Origin: Deinococcus frigens DSM 12807
Lineage (GTDB): Bacteria; Deinococcota; Deinococci; Deinococcales; Deinococcaceae
Direction: 5' to 3'
Assembly (NCBI RefSeq): GCF_000701425.1
Contig: NZ_JNIW01000005.1
Coordinates: forward strand, 47,309-111,308
DNA length: 64,000 bases
Made by a program: the position numbers and the translations under genes. The stretch's first letter is position 1, and each line of letters opens with the position of its first letter. Below the pieces are notes generated by a model. The model was not told the origin of the DNA. It made no database searches and saw only the letters and a program-made list of their open reading frames with translations. Below, piece by piece: positions 20,868-30,426 of the stretch.

Positions 20868-22130
20868 TCACGCCAGAAACTCCGGCCCCAGCTCCCGCGC
20901 CGAGTGTGCCCCCAGCAGACCCAGCGTCAGGTCGAACTCGGCCACCACGTTGCGGATGACCTCAGTCACGCCCGCCTCTCCGGCCAGCGCCAGCCCGTAG
21001 GCGTAGGGGCGGCCCAGCAGCACCGCCCGCGCGCCCAGCGCCAGCGCCTTGGCCACGTCCGGGCCGCTGCGAATGCCGCTGTCGAGCAGCACCGGTAACT
21101 CGCCCGCCGCCTCTACCACGCGCGGCAGCGCGGTCAGGCTGCCCACCTCGCCGTCGATCTGGCGTCCGCCGTGGTTGCTGACGACGATTCCGTCCATACC
21201 GCGCCGGGCCGCCTCGCGGGCGTCGTCCGGGTGCAGGACGCCCTTCAGGAGAATGGGCAGGTCCGTCCAGCCGCGCAGCCGTGAGAGGTCGTCCCATTGC
21301 AGGTCCGGGCGGGTGTAGCTGGCCGTAAAATGCGCCGCCGCCGCCCGCATCTGCCCCAGCGACAGGCCGAACTTGCGTCCGTGCGCCGCGAGGCTGGCCG
21401 CTGTCCTGAGCAGCGCGGGCGAGGGCCTGGGCGTGGCGGCGGGCAGTTGCACGCTGTCCAGCCGCGAGCGGAAGTGTAGGTCCGTCAGGTATTGCGCCAG
21501 CCCCTGCCCCCGCAGGAACGGCAGATTCCCCAGGTCTAGATCGCGGGGCCGCCAGCCCAGCAGCGTGGTATCCAGCGTCAGCACAATGGCCTGCGCGCCG
21601 CACGCCCCCGCCCGGCGCACAAACGAGCGCGTCACCTCCTCGTCGGTCCCCCAGTACAACTGGAACCAGCGGGGCGCGTCTCCCATAATGGACGCCACCT
21701 GCTCCATCGGCTCGGACGCCTGCGAGGAGAAGACGAAGGGCACGCTGAGAGAGGCCGCCGCCCGGCCCACCGCCAGATCGGCCTGGGCGTGCGCCAGTTC
21801 CAGCACGCCCAGCGGGGCCAGCAGCACGGGCGCGGGATAGCTGTGCCCGAACAGGTCCACGCTCAGGTCACGCGACGCCGAACCGCGCAGGCGGCGGGGC
21901 AGCAGCTTCACGTCCGCAAAGGCGTCCAGATTGGCCCGCATGGTGCGTTCCGTACCCGCGCCGCCCGCCAGATACGCATAAGCTGGGGCGTCCAGCTTGC
22001 GCCGCACGGCTTTTTCCAGCCGTCCAGGGTCCACCGGGACCAGGGGCCGCGCGCCGCCCAGACCATCCACGAAAATCTGCGTCTGACGGCTGCGGCCAGG
22101 GCCGGGGGCCGGAAGTTTCGGTTGTGACAT
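20868..22130 (-). CDS. FMN-dependent alpha-hydroxy-acid oxidizing enzyme (lactate/glycolate oxidase family)
   Basis: A 420-residue flavoenzyme of the family containing lactate dehydrogenase LldD, glycolate oxidase and lactate oxidase. FMN-binding and active-site features: [10 protein letters not shown], the [14 protein letters not shown] strands, LPILLKGV (Lys) and the catalytic-His motif [14 protein letters not shown], then [18 protein letters not shown]. It oxidises an L-2-hydroxy acid to the 2-oxo acid; which one is not clear from sequence. It is near, but transcribed separately from, the glcFDE genes. Its promoter region contains an inverted repeat suggesting repressor control. Confidence 0.88.
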   Translation of the reverse strand: MSQPKLPAPGPGRSRQTQIFVDGLGGARPLVPVDPGRLEKAVRRKLDAPAYAYLAGGAGTERTMRANLDAFADVKLLPRRLRGSASRDLSVDLFGHSYPAPVLLAPLGVLELAHAQADLAVGRAAASLSVPFVFSSQASEPMEQVASIMGDAPRWFQLYWGTDEEVTRSFVRRAGACGAQAIVLTLDTTLLGWRPRDLDLGNLPFLRGQGLAQYLTDLHFRSRLDSVQLPAATPRPSPALLRTAASLAAHGRKFGLSLGQMRAAAAHFTASYTRPDLQWDDLSRLRGWTDLPILLKGVLHPDDAREAARRGMDGIVVSNHGGRQIDGEVGSLTALPRVVEAAGELPVLLDSGIRSGPDVAKALALGARAVLLGRPYAYGLALAGEAGVTEVIRNVVAEFDLTLGLLGAHSARELGPEFLA

Positions 22131-22136
22131 GGGGGG

Positions 22137-22169
22137 AGTTTACCGCCAGCAACCAAACCGTCTGGCGGT
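22137..22169 (-). promoter_or_regulatory. Leaderless promoter with overlapping inverted-repeat operator
   Basis: Minus-strand TAAACT (22137-22142) lies 6 bases before the ATG. Just upstream, ACCGCCAG and CTGGCGGT (22142-22149 and 22162-22169) are perfect 8-bp inverted arms with a 12-base spacer, centred about 25 bases before the start and thus between -10 and -35. That position suits a repressor. Confidence 0.6.
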
Positions 22170-22246
22170 CAAACCGCGTGAGGACCGGAAAATGGAGGTT
22201 GCTTTTGCGGGCAGACCGTTAGACTTCTTGATGGTCAGACCGCTCT

Positions 22247-22900
22247 CTACAGACTCGCCGCCATCCGCGTAAACAGCTCCGGCACGGGCGGCACGGTCCC
22301 GCCGTCCACCCAGCCAAAACGGCGGTCCCGAACACGCCCGCCTGCGCCCACGCCCATGCCGCCTGGAAAGTGTGAGGTCAGGTCCAGAGGTTCGCTCACT
22401 TCTGCCGCGCCGGGCAGAGCTTCCAGAGCGCGTTCCACCTGCCGTCCATGTCCGAAGTGCATCAGGTGAACCTGTCCGGCCACCTCCCAGGCGAAACGGG
22501 CGCTCAGCTCGGGCAGATCGTCCAGCGAGCCGGGGGCCGCAATATGGCGGGCGCTCAGGCCAGGGCGCAACCTCAGCGTGACCTCCAGTGCCTGGCCCAG
22601 CGCGCCGAAACTGCCCACGAAGGGACGGGTCAGGTCATAGCCCTGCACGTTCTTGACCGTCCGGCCCCCCGCGCGCACCACCCGCCCGGACGGGGCGCGG
22701 AAAGTCACGCCCAGCACCTCCGCGCCGAAGAAGAAAGTCTGTGCAAACCCGCCGCGTGCCACCAGACCGCCCACGCCGCCGGGCAGCTCCAGCGGGGGGA
22801 ACGGGGGGTAGAGGCCGGGGGGCAGCGCCGCATAGACCTCCAGCAACCCAATATCGCCGGAGACGGTCAGGGTCTGATCGCCGGGGGAAAGCTCAAGCAT
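22247..22900 (-). CDS. glcE: Glycolate oxidase FAD-binding subunit GlcE-like (short)
   Basis: A 217-residue protein with the central GlcE signature [27 protein letters not shown]...[25 protein letters not shown]. It lacks roughly the first 60 residues of a typical GlcE, which hold part of the N-terminal FAD-binding (PCMH) subdomain; the product starts [18 protein letters not shown]. Its start overlaps the glcD stop by 8 bases, so it is co-translated with GlcD. It is expected to form the GlcDEF complex that oxidises glycolate to glyoxylate at the membrane. Whether the shortened form still binds FAD is open. Confidence 0.85.
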   Translation of the reverse strand: MLELSPGDQTLTVSGDIGLLEVYAALPPGLYPPFPPLELPGGVGGLVARGGFAQTFFFGAEVLGVTFRAPSGRVVRAGGRTVKNVQGYDLTRPFVGSFGALGQALEVTLRLRPGLSARHIAAPGSLDDLPELSARFAWEVAGQVHLMHFGHGRQVERALEALPGAAEVSEPLDLTSHFPGGMGVGAGGRVRDRRFGWVDGGTVPPVPELFTRMAASL

Positions 22901-24323
22901 GCGTTTCGTCCGGCAGAATCTTGCCTGGATTCAGGGCGTCTGCGGGGTCAAAAGCGCGTTTGACATTCCGCAAGGCCGTCATGGTTTCGGCGTCCACCGC
23001 GTCGCGCATGAAGTCGCGTTTCATGGTGCCGATGCCGTGTTCGCCGCTCAGGACGCCGCCGTGCCGCAGGGCCACCAGGGCAATTTTGTGGGCCAGATCG
23101 TGTACGGCTTCCTCCGATTCCTTGCGGGGATCGAAGAGGATATTGGGGTGCAGGTTGCCGTCCCCGATATGCCCGAACTGCACCAGCTTGAGGCCCGAGG
23201 CGTCGCCCAGCGCGCGAATCTGGCGCACCACCTCGGGCAACACACTGCGCGGCACCACGATGTCCTCGTTCATACGCTGCGGGCGGATGCGGCCCAGCGC
23301 GGGCGACACGCTGCGGCGGGCCTGCCACAGCGCGGCGGCCTCGGCCTCGCCCTCGGCGCGGCGCACGTGTCCTCCGGCTTCCAGACAGGCGGCCTCCACC
23401 AGCGCGCGTTCCTCCTCCACGGTGTCCAGATCGTCGCCGTCGGTGTCTACCAGCAACACGGCCCCGGCGTCACGCGGCAGACCCAGGTGCAGGTAATCCT
23501 CCACCGCGTTGGTGCACGCCCCGTCCATGAATTCCAGCTTGCCCGGCACCGCGCCCGCCGCGATGGCCGCACTGACGGCTTCGGCAGCCTGCCCGACTTC
23601 GGCGAAATGGGCCATCAGCGTGCGGGTGAACCTGGGCGGCGGCGTCAGGCGCAGGGTGGCCGAGGTGATCAGGCCCAGCGTCCCTTCCGAACCGATCAGC
23701 AGACCCGCCAGATCGTAGGCGTCGCGCTGGAGGGTATGCACTTCCCCTTCCGCATCCACGAAATCCAGCGCGGTCACGTAATCCCCGGTCACGCCGTACT
23801 TGAAGCACAGCGGGCCGCCCGCGTTCTCGCCCAGGTTGCCGCCGATGGTGCTGGTGCGGAAGCTGGCCGGGTCCGGCGGATAGATCAGGCCGTGTGGCCG
23901 CGCCGCCTCGGTCACGGCCAGGGTGATCACGCCAGGCTGGGCGACGGCCTCGCGCCGTTGTGGGAAAATCTGGAGATCGGTCATGCGGGTGAACGAGATC
24001 ACCACGCTGGGCTGCATCGGGGCCGCGCCGCCGCTGAGGCCACTGGCCGCGCCGCGCCCCACGATACTCACGCCTGCCCGCCGCGCGGCCTTCACGGTGG
24101 CGATCACATCCTCGGTGCTTTCTGGCAGTACCACCGCCAGTGGCGTCACCCCGAACTGAATCGCGTCGAAGCGGTAGCTCAGTCGCTCGGCGAGGTTGGA
24201 CAGCACTTTCCTCGGCCCCAGCCGGCGCGTGAGTTCGGTGGCCAGGGCATTGTCTGCCTTGCCCTCTGACTTCGGTTTGGGCGCGGGCGAGGTGGTGGTC
24301 AGAGCAAGTTTTTCTACGGTCAT
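22893..24323 (-). CDS. glcD: Glycolate oxidase FAD-linked subunit GlcD
   Basis: A 476-residue FAD-linked oxidase. The ATG at 24323 follows GGAGG; the frame stays open through the mobile element upstream, but that extension has no family similarity. The PCMH FAD domain has [15 protein letters not shown] and [21 protein letters not shown]. The C-terminal domain has the metal/substrate motif [14 protein letters not shown] and ends LNPGKILP. It is the catalytic subunit for glycolate (or D-lactate) oxidation. Gene order on the minus strand is glcF, element, glcD, glcE. Confidence 0.94.
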   Translation of the reverse strand: MTVEKLALTTTSPAPKPKSEGKADNALATELTRRLGPRKVLSNLAERLSYRFDAIQFGVTPLAVVLPESTEDVIATVKAARRAGVSIVGRGAASGLSGGAAPMQPSVVISFTRMTDLQIFPQRREAVAQPGVITLAVTEAARPHGLIYPPDPASFRTSTIGGNLGENAGGPLCFKYGVTGDYVTALDFVDAEGEVHTLQRDAYDLAGLLIGSEGTLGLITSATLRLTPPPRFTRTLMAHFAEVGQAAEAVSAAIAAGAVPGKLEFMDGACTNAVEDYLHLGLPRDAGAVLLVDTDGDDLDTVEEERALVEAACLEAGGHVRRAEGEAEAAALWQARRSVSPALGRIRPQRMNEDIVVPRSVLPEVVRQIRALGDASGLKLVQFGHIGDGNLHPNILFDPRKESEEAVHDLAHKIALVALRHGGVLSGEHGIGTMKRDFMRDAVDAETMTALRNVKRAFDPADALNPGKILPDETHA

Positions 24324-24345
24324 GCTTCGCCTCCGGTGGGTCTCA

Positions 24346-24445
24346 TACGGATTCCGGTTGAACAGTTGTAGGCAAAGTACGGATTCCAGAATGGTGTTGG
24401 CTTTTGGTGCTGTCCCAAAAGATAACTGAATGACCGGAATCCGTA
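24346..24445 (+). mobile_element. Short TA-flanked inverted-repeat element (MITE), copy 2
   Basis: 100 bp with ends TACGGATTCCGGTTGAACAG and, inverted, TACGGATTCCGGTCATTCAG. It lies between glcF and glcD, 22 bases upstream of the glcD start. Relative to the nearest downstream gene its orientation is opposite to that of copy 1. Confidence 0.88.
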
Positions 24446-24529
24446 TCAACGTCTGAATGTCCAGAGGACTGAACCGGGACGCCTCGCCTGTGTTCAGCGG
24501 TTTGGACCTTTCGACGTTCAGGCCGCCAC

Positions 24530-25807
<1,278 letters not shown>

Positions 25808-25903
25808 GGGGAAAGCCTCACCCGGACAGCATAGAGGCACAGGGCAGGCGCTAACGTCATGAAGAGCGCCAATGGGCTAGAGCTGCGGCCAGACCACTCC
25901 CCC

Positions 25904-26659
25904 TCAGTTGCTCAAAAATCCCCCGTCCACCGGCAACATCACCCCATTGACCATGCCCGCCGCGCCGCTAAGCAGATAGGCCACGGCCTGCGCCACGTCG
26001 CGCGGCTGGGCAAAGCGGCCCAGCGGAATGCGGGCGAGCATTGGGGCGCTTTTCTGCGGATCGCCCCAGGCCATCGCCCCCATCGGGGTGAGGGTCACCG
26101 TGGGATTGACCGCGTTGACGCGGATGCCGTGCGGCCCCAGCTCTATGGCCATCACGCGCGTCAGTTGGTCCAGCGCGCCCTTCGAGGCGCAGTAGGCCGC
26201 GTGGTTGGGCAGCCCGACAGCAGAGGACTGGCTGGACACGTTGACGATTGCGCCCGCCGCGCCGCGTGCGATCAATCCGCGCGCCACCACCTGTCCCACG
26301 GTCATCGCCGCGCGCACGTTGACCGCCTGGGTCTGGTCAAAGGCTTCGGGGGTGGTGTCCAGAAACGATTGCAGGATGGCAATTCCGGCGTTGTTCACCA
26401 GCAGGTCAATCGGCCCGGCAGCCTCGGCGGCGCGGCGCGCGGCGGCGGCATCGGCCAGATCGGCGGGGATGATCTCGCAGCCGGTTTCCTCACTCAGGCT
26501 CTCCAGATCGCCCGCGTCACGGCTGATCGCCACCACCTGCGCGCCGCAGCCCGCCAGCAGTGCCACCATCTCGCGGCCAATGCCCTTGCCCGCGCCCGTG
26601 ACCAGCGCGCGGCGTCCGGCGAAATCGAAGTGGGCGGAAGGCGGCTCAGAGAAGGGCAT
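25904..26659 (-). CDS. Short-chain dehydrogenase/reductase
   Basis: A 251-residue classical SDR. The cofactor motif is ALVTGAGKGIGREMV (TGxxxGxG), then LLVNNAGIA, the catalytic Ser region IVNVSSQSSA and YxxxK as YCASK. An Arg (SRD) after the second strand suggests NADPH. The sequence resembles the L-xylulose/carbonyl reductase branch (VNPTVTLTPMG, GMVNGVMLPVDGGFL), but the substrate cannot be stated. It is monocistronic, lying after the glc genes on the same strand. Confidence 0.9.
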   Translation of the reverse strand: MPFSEPPSAHFDFAGRRALVTGAGKGIGREMVALLAGCGAQVVAISRDAGDLESLSEETGCEIIPADLADAAAARRAAEAAGPIDLLVNNAGIAILQSFLDTTPEAFDQTQAVNVRAAMTVGQVVARGLIARGAAGAIVNVSSQSSAVGLPNHAAYCASKGALDQLTRVMAIELGPHGIRVNAVNPTVTLTPMGAMAWGDPQKSAPMLARIPLGRFAQPRDVAQAVAYLLSGAAGMVNGVMLPVDGGFLSN

Positions 26660-26788
26660 GCCGTCATTGTGCGGCCTTCAACCTTCAAGCCCGCTTAAAA
26701 GGGCTTCGTGGACCAGTTCAAGACGCAAAGCGTCGTGGAAACGCACACTCGGCAGATGGCCTCCCCGCCCCTGCCACTCTCTGTATCA
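26660..26788 (+). other. Intergenic region with a small hairpin
   Basis: Between the divergent SDR and Asp23 genes. GACGC-AAA-GCGTC near 26722 forms a short hairpin. Apart from the solo terminal repeat and the promoter listed separately, the 322-base region 26660-26981 shows no gene. Confidence 0.4.
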
Positions 26789-26804
26789 CTCAGGAGTTGC
26801 ACCT
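26789..26804 (+). repeat. Solo copy of the terminal repeat found in the rsr element
   Basis: CTCAGGAGTTGCACCT is identical to the 16-bp terminal repeat of the element interrupting rsr at 31079-31346. No matching inverted end is visible within several hundred bases, so this is a remnant of an older insertion. Confidence 0.8.
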
Positions 26805-26965
26805 GTACACCAACGGCGAAGCGCTCCCAGCCACGAGAATCTGGGACTGTCGAGTCACAGATACCGGGGGAGCGCATTCGCCTGCCAGCTCGCCGCCTAT
26901 TCGGCCCCGCGCCCCACTTCGCAGCAGCCCTGCACAGGCCCCTGACCCCGTCTCCACCGCTCCCC

Positions 26966-26971
26966 TATACT
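26966..26971 (+). promoter_or_regulatory. -10 box of the Asp23-like gene
   Basis: TATACT lies 10 bases before the GTG start, giving a very short leader. Confidence 0.55.
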
Positions 26972-26981
26972 CACCTTTACT

Positions 26982-27320
26982 GTGACTGGCACTATAAATA
27001 TTTCAGAGGCGGCGCTGGCCTCCTTGATCGGGCTGACCGCCCACGAGATTCCGGGCGTGGTGGGCATGGCCCCCGCCAACCTGAAGGAAGGGATTTCCCG
27101 CGTGCTGGGCCGCGCCAATGTCAGCGACGGCGTGGTGATCGGCAGGGAAAAAGGCGGCGACACCTATACCGCAGACCTGTATATCGTGGCGGCCTACGGC
27201 GTCAGCATCCCCACGGTGGCCCGCAACATCGTCGAGCGTGTGGAACACACTGTTAAAAGTCTGGCCGGAATCGAGCTGAGCGCCACCCGCGTGCATGCGG
27301 TGGGGGTCCAGCGTGCCTGA
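26982..27320 (+). CDS. Asp23/Gls24 family envelope stress response protein
   Basis: A 112-residue protein of the Asp23/Gls24 (YloU) family. Features are an N-terminal strand-helix (TINISEAALASLIGLTAHEIPGVVGM), the central DLYIVAAYGVSIPTVARNIVERVEHTV and the ending ATRVHAVGVQR. The family forms membrane-associated assemblies; in many bacteria yloU precedes fakA (yloV), as here. The fakA start lies inside its last codons, so the two are translationally coupled. Confidence 0.9.
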   Translation: MTGTINISEAALASLIGLTAHEIPGVVGMAPANLKEGISRVLGRANVSDGVVIGREKGGDTYTADLYIVAAYGVSIPTVARNIVERVEHTVKSLAGIELSATRVHAVGVQRA

Positions 27321-28917
27321 CCACAAAACCACCTTAAAGCCCGACGATCTGGCCCGGATGCTGCGCTACGCTACCGACTGGCTGGGCGTGTACCGCGAGG
27401 AAGTCAACGCCCTGAACGTCTACCCGGTCCCCGACGGCGACACCGGCACCAACATGCACCTGACCATGCAGTCGGTGCGCCGCGAGCTGGACACCGCCGA
27501 CGTGAGCAGCATGGCCGGGGTGGCCCGCGCCATCAGCTACGGCGCGCTACTGGGCGCACGCGGCAACAGTGGCGTGATCCTGTCGCAACTGCTCAAAGGC
27601 TTTGCCGAAGTGATCAAGGACAGGGCGGAGGTAGACGCGCCCACGTTGATCCGCGCCTTCGACGCCGCGCAAAAGAGCGGCTACGGCGCGGTGATGAAGC
27701 CGGTGGAAGGCACCATTCTGACCGTGGCGCGCGGCATCGCGGAGGGAGCCAGCGGCGACACCGTGGATATGGTGCTGGAAAACGCCCTGTTCAAGGGTCA
27801 GGAATTGCTGGATCAGACGCCCGAGATGCTGCCCGCGCTCAAGCAGGCTGGGGTGATCGACAGCGGCGGCCAGGGCTACCTGTACATCGTGCAGGGCATG
27901 CTGGCCGAGCTGCGCGGCGACGAGTTGCCCGAAGCGCCCGAGATCACCCAGTACGCCGCGCAGAGCTTCGAGAACGAGGAATTCGGCTTCTGTACCGAGT
28001 TTTTAATGTCCGAGTCCACCAGGTCCATCGAGGACATCCGCGAGCTGGTCAGCCCCTTCGGCGACAGCCTGCTGGTGGTGGGCGCGGAAGGCTATGTCAA
28101 GGGCCACATCCACACCAACGAGCCGGATGAGCTGCTGGCAACGGTGGGCCGTTACGGCAAGATGCTGAAGACCAAAGTCGAGGATATGTCCGAGCAGCAC
28201 ACCGAGATTCTGGGCATGGCCGGAGCCACCGCCCGCGCCGAGGAGGAACTGCCGCCGTCGGGCCTGGTGGCGGTGGCGAACGGCTACGGGCTGGTCAAGC
28301 TGTTCCGCAGCCTGGGCGCGCGCATCGTCTCCGGCGGGCAGACTGCCAATCCCAGCGTGCAGGACATCGTGGACGCCGTTCGCAGTGTCAGCGCCGAGCG
28401 GGTGATCGTGCTGCCCAACAACAAGAACGTGCTGATGGCCGCCGAGAAGGCGATGGAGCTGATGGAAGGCCGCGCCGTGGTGATTCCCACGCGCACGCTG
28501 GGGCAGGGCATGGGCGCGGCCCTCGCTTTCCAGCCCGACATTCCCGCCGACGAGCTGAAGGAGGCCATGACCGAGGCTTCGCAGGCCGTCACCACCTTTG
28601 AAGTGACCCGCGCCAGCCGCACCACCAACATCACCACCAAGAAGGGCGAGACGCTCGACATTGCCGAGGGGGATGTGATTGGGTTGCAGGACGACGAACT
28701 GGTGCAGGCCGGAGGCAGCCCAGAAGACAGCGTACTGAAGATGCTGGGCGACGCTTACAGCGGGCAGGAGATCATCACCGTGTTCGGCGGGCCACAGAAA
28801 TCGCAGGCCGATCTGGACGCTTTGGCCGGGCGCATCGGCGAGCAGTTCGGCTCAGCAGAAGTTGAGGCGCACGCGGGCGGGCCGGATCTGTATGACTATC
28901 TGGTGACTCTGGAGTAG
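27313..28917 (+). CDS. fakA: DAK2-domain kinase, FakA/YloV family
   Basis: A 534-residue protein of the fatty acid kinase FakA type. The N-terminal Dhak-L (DAK2) kinase domain has NVYPVPDGDTGTNMHLTMQSV and GARGNSGVILSQLLKG. The middle and C-terminal DegV-partner domains include IVLPNNKNVLMAAEKA and a terminal ITVFGGPQKSQADLDAL. FakA phosphorylates fatty acids held by a FakB/DegV protein; no FakB gene lies in this window. The GTG at 27313 overlaps the Asp23 gene. Confidence 0.92.
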   Translation: MPDHKTTLKPDDLARMLRYATDWLGVYREEVNALNVYPVPDGDTGTNMHLTMQSVRRELDTADVSSMAGVARAISYGALLGARGNSGVILSQLLKGFAEVIKDRAEVDAPTLIRAFDAAQKSGYGAVMKPVEGTILTVARGIAEGASGDTVDMVLENALFKGQELLDQTPEMLPALKQAGVIDSGGQGYLYIVQGMLAELRGDELPEAPEITQYAAQSFENEEFGFCTEFLMSESTRSIEDIRELVSPFGDSLLVVGAEGYVKGHIHTNEPDELLATVGRYGKMLKTKVEDMSEQHTEILGMAGATARAEEELPPSGLVAVANGYGLVKLFRSLGARIVSGGQTANPSVQDIVDAVRSVSAERVIVLPNNKNVLMAAEKAMELMEGRAVVIPTRTLGQGMGAALAFQPDIPADELKEAMTEASQAVTTFEVTRASRTTNITTKKGETLDIAEGDVIGLQDDELVQAGGSPEDSVLKMLGDAYSGQEIITVFGGPQKSQADLDALAGRIGEQFGSAEVEAHAGGPDLYDYLVTLE

Positions 28918-28954
28918 CTGTAAATCTCAACCGACTGGGTATCAAGGAGACACC

Positions 28955-29179
28955 ATGAAGGCGCAAACACTCGACTGGGCAATCCATAAGCTCCTGATTC
29001 TTTCCCTGATTTTGCTGAGCTTCCTGGCGCTGTCTGAAAGCGGCATGATCCTCTTCATTCTCACGGCAGGTCTGTTTTCGGGGCTGATCTACTTTCATCA
29101 CAAGACGTATGGACCGCTAATTGCGGCTGGTGCGCCATTCAAGCCTCTTCGCATAGACGTGAAAAGCAGCCGGGAATAA
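28955..29179 (+). CDS. Small two-helix membrane protein
   Basis: 74 residues with two hydrophobic stretches (LLILSLILLSFLALSE and MILFILTAGLFSGLIYF) and a basic tail. The start is well supported by AAGGAGACACC. Base composition is clearly more AT-rich than fakA upstream. I do not recognise a family. Confidence 0.7.
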   Translation: MKAQTLDWAIHKLLILSLILLSFLALSESGMILFILTAGLFSGLIYFHHKTYGPLIAAGAPFKPLRIDVKSSRE

Positions 29180-29195
29180 ATCAGGGCGATTCCAG

Positions 29196-29232
29196 ACGGC
29201 GCATCGGGGGAGAAAAACCCTTGCTGCGCCGT
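29196..29232 (+). terminator. Strong hairpin after the small membrane protein gene
   Basis: ACGGCGCA and TGCGCCGT form a perfect 8-bp stem enclosing a loop with GGG/CCC pairing potential, followed by TTTCG. It could be a terminator, or the start of a structured RNA; 29233-29399 has further short repeats but no gene I can assign. Confidence 0.5.
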
Positions 29233-29399
29233 TTCGCCTAGCCCATGCCTACGCCACACGGCGAATGTGCCGCCGCCTACGCTACCCGTACACTTCTATG
29301 CAGGTGAAGGCGACTAGCCCAAACCGAGCCGGGCCGCAGGCGCTGGGTTCTCCTCAAACGAAACCCCACCGTCAATCACTCGCCCGGTCGAACTCCACT

Positions 29400-29476
29400 G
29401 GCTCCATCGTCTAACGGTTTCAAGATGCCCGGTTGTCTGCCGGATGATACGGGTTCGATTCCCGTTGGGGCCGCCA
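29400..29476 (+). tRNA. tRNA-Asp(GTC)-like, first member of the array
   Basis: The 77-base cloverleaf has acceptor GGCTCCA/TGGGGCC, D stem GTCT/AGAT, anticodon stem CCGG/CCGG around loop TTGTCTG, T arm ACGGG-TTCGATT-CCCGT, G73 and encoded CCA. G73 and GTC fit tRNA-Asp. Odd points are T at position 37, where a purine is nearly universal, and a C27/A43 mismatch. Confidence 0.75.
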
Positions 29477-29641
29477 AAGCACGAGACTACAGGGCCGACA
29501 GGTCACGGTTATTTTGCCCACCACTCCGGACAACCCCTGAGCGCATCTGCAAAGACTGCACCCTGGACCAGAGGCCAGCGCAAGCCCCTCTTTCTCGTGG
29601 CCGCCACTTGCCCTGAGTCTCTCCACGCACACTCCCTTGCT

Positions 29642-29711
29642 GGGCCGAAGAAGCCTCGGTTGTCTCTGGTGATGGCCCTATAAAGGCCTGGGTTCAACTC
29701 TCGCATCCGAC
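29642..29711 (+). pseudogene. Degenerate tRNA-like remnant
   Basis: A D-arm-like GGGC-CGAAGAA-GCCT, then CGGTTGTCTC closely resembling the anticodon region of the preceding tRNA-Asp, then hairpin GGCC-CTATAAA-GGCC, then a T-arm-like CTGGG-TTCAACT-CTCGC. No acceptor strand pairs with ATCCGAC, so it is probably decayed. Confidence 0.45.
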
Positions 29712-29748
29712 TTCACCCCTTGCCCAGCCCACTTTTTTCAATCCTCAA

Positions 29749-29824
29749 GCAGGTTTCGTCCAGCAGTTAGGATTTCCCGTTGCCAACGGGAGGACGGCGG
29801 TGCAATTCCATCCAGCCTGCTCCA
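29749..29824 (+). tRNA. tRNA-Gly(GCC)-like with degenerate T arm
   Basis: Acceptor GCAGGTT/AGCCTGC, D stem GTCC/GGAT, perfect anticodon arm TCCCG-TTGCCAA-CGGGA, U73 and encoded CCA. G1:C72, C2:G71, C35, C36 and U73 are Gly determinants. The T arm is abnormal: the loop reads TGCAATT instead of TTCAATT and its stem is mismatched. Confidence 0.7.
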
Positions 29825-29851
29825 CCCACCCCACCCTCAGAGGTCTTTTAT

Positions 29852-29929
29852 GCTCCGGTATCCCAATCTGGTAGAGGAACGCGTCTCAGAAGCGCGTCAG
29901 TGTCAGTTCAAGTCTGACTCGGAGTACCA
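29852..29929 (+). tRNA. tRNA with CAG (Leu) anticodon but a short variable loop
   Basis: Acceptor GCTCCGG/TCGGAGT with G:U at both ends, D stem TCC/GGA, anticodon arm CGCGT-CTCAGAA-GCGCG, 5-base variable loop, perfect T arm GTCAG-TTCAAGT-CTGAC, A73 and CCA. Bacterial tRNA-Leu normally has a long variable arm, so this is an atypical Leu tRNA or one charged with another amino acid. Confidence 0.75.
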
Positions 29930-29954
29930 GCCTGGCGACAGGCGAAATCCAAAG

Positions 29955-30059
29955 ATGGTGGGGGCGGCCCTTTACACCTCTTGCCCAGATCGGCGTTTCT
30001 TACGCCTGGGCCGGCGCACCGGGGGTATGGGTTCCCCCAGCTCGATTCTGACCACCCAT
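29955..30059 (+). ncRNA. Candidate structured RNA within the array
   Basis: About 105 bases closed by ATGGTGG/CCACCCAT (one bulged C). Inside are GCCCA/TGGGC enclosing GGCGT-TTCTT-ACGCC, and GGGGG/CCCCC enclosing an 8-base loop. A CTCGATT near the 3' end resembles a T loop, but no D arm is visible. It could be a decayed tRNA or a separate small RNA. Confidence 0.35.
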
Positions 30060-30137
30060 CCCAGAGCCAGCCTGTAGCACCGACAACTGCGGATTTCACG
30101 GCCACACCTCAAGTCCCGCACATCAAGCACCACCCGT

Positions 30138-30272
30138 GGAACGGTAGCTCAGTGGATAGAGCATCTTGCCTTTGCTTCCAACTTGCCCATCTGCACGCCA
30201 GCCGGGCCGACTGTGAAGGCTGATCGACTGCAACTCAGAAGGTCGCGGGTTCAAATCCCGCCCGTTCCCCCA
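30138..30272 (+). tRNA. tRNA-Cys(GCA)-like body interrupted by 59 bases in the anticodon arm
   Basis: Acceptor GGAACGG/CCGTTCC, D arm GCTC-AGTGGATA-GAGC and T arm GCGGG-TTCAAAT-CCCGC are perfect, and CCA is encoded. Without 30167-30225 the anticodon arm would be TCTGA-CTGCAAC-TCAGA, a perfect tRNA-Cys arm. The insert holds CAGCC/GGCTG and the 9-mer GAAGGCTGA also found in the Ala-like RNA at 30742. The discriminator is C rather than the U73 expected for Cys. Too short for a group I intron. Confidence 0.75.
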
Positions 30273-30292
30273 CGTCTCTGGACTCAGCGCAA

Positions 30293-30368
30293 TTGAACGG
30301 AGGGCAGCAGAAGCCCGCCTGATTTGGATTCAAAGAGGTCGCGGGTTCGGTCCCTGCCGTTCAGACCA
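30293..30368 (+). tRNA. tRNA-Pro(TGG)-like
   Basis: Acceptor TTGAACG/CGTTCAG (U1:G72), D arm GGGC-AGCAGAA-GCCC, anticodon loop TTTGGAT, T arm GCGGG-TTCGGTC-CCTGC, A73 and CCA. The D loop lacks the GG pair that normally docks the T loop, and the anticodon stem has only three pairs. Confidence 0.65.
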
Positions 30369-30426
30369 ATCAGACCGGAACACGCCATGGGGCATGTCCT
30401 CCTCCGGGAAAGCAAGGCAGTTCCGT

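Noticed and set aside
29180..29399. tmRNA (ssrA) or other known RNA before the array
   Set aside because: There are hairpins and GC-rich repeats, but no tag reading frame, no tRNA-like 3' end with CCA and no recognisable tmRNA or SRP core.
30167..30225. Group I intron in tRNA-Cys
   Set aside because: 59 bases cannot hold the P3-P9 catalytic core, and no P7 or guanosine-site motif is present.
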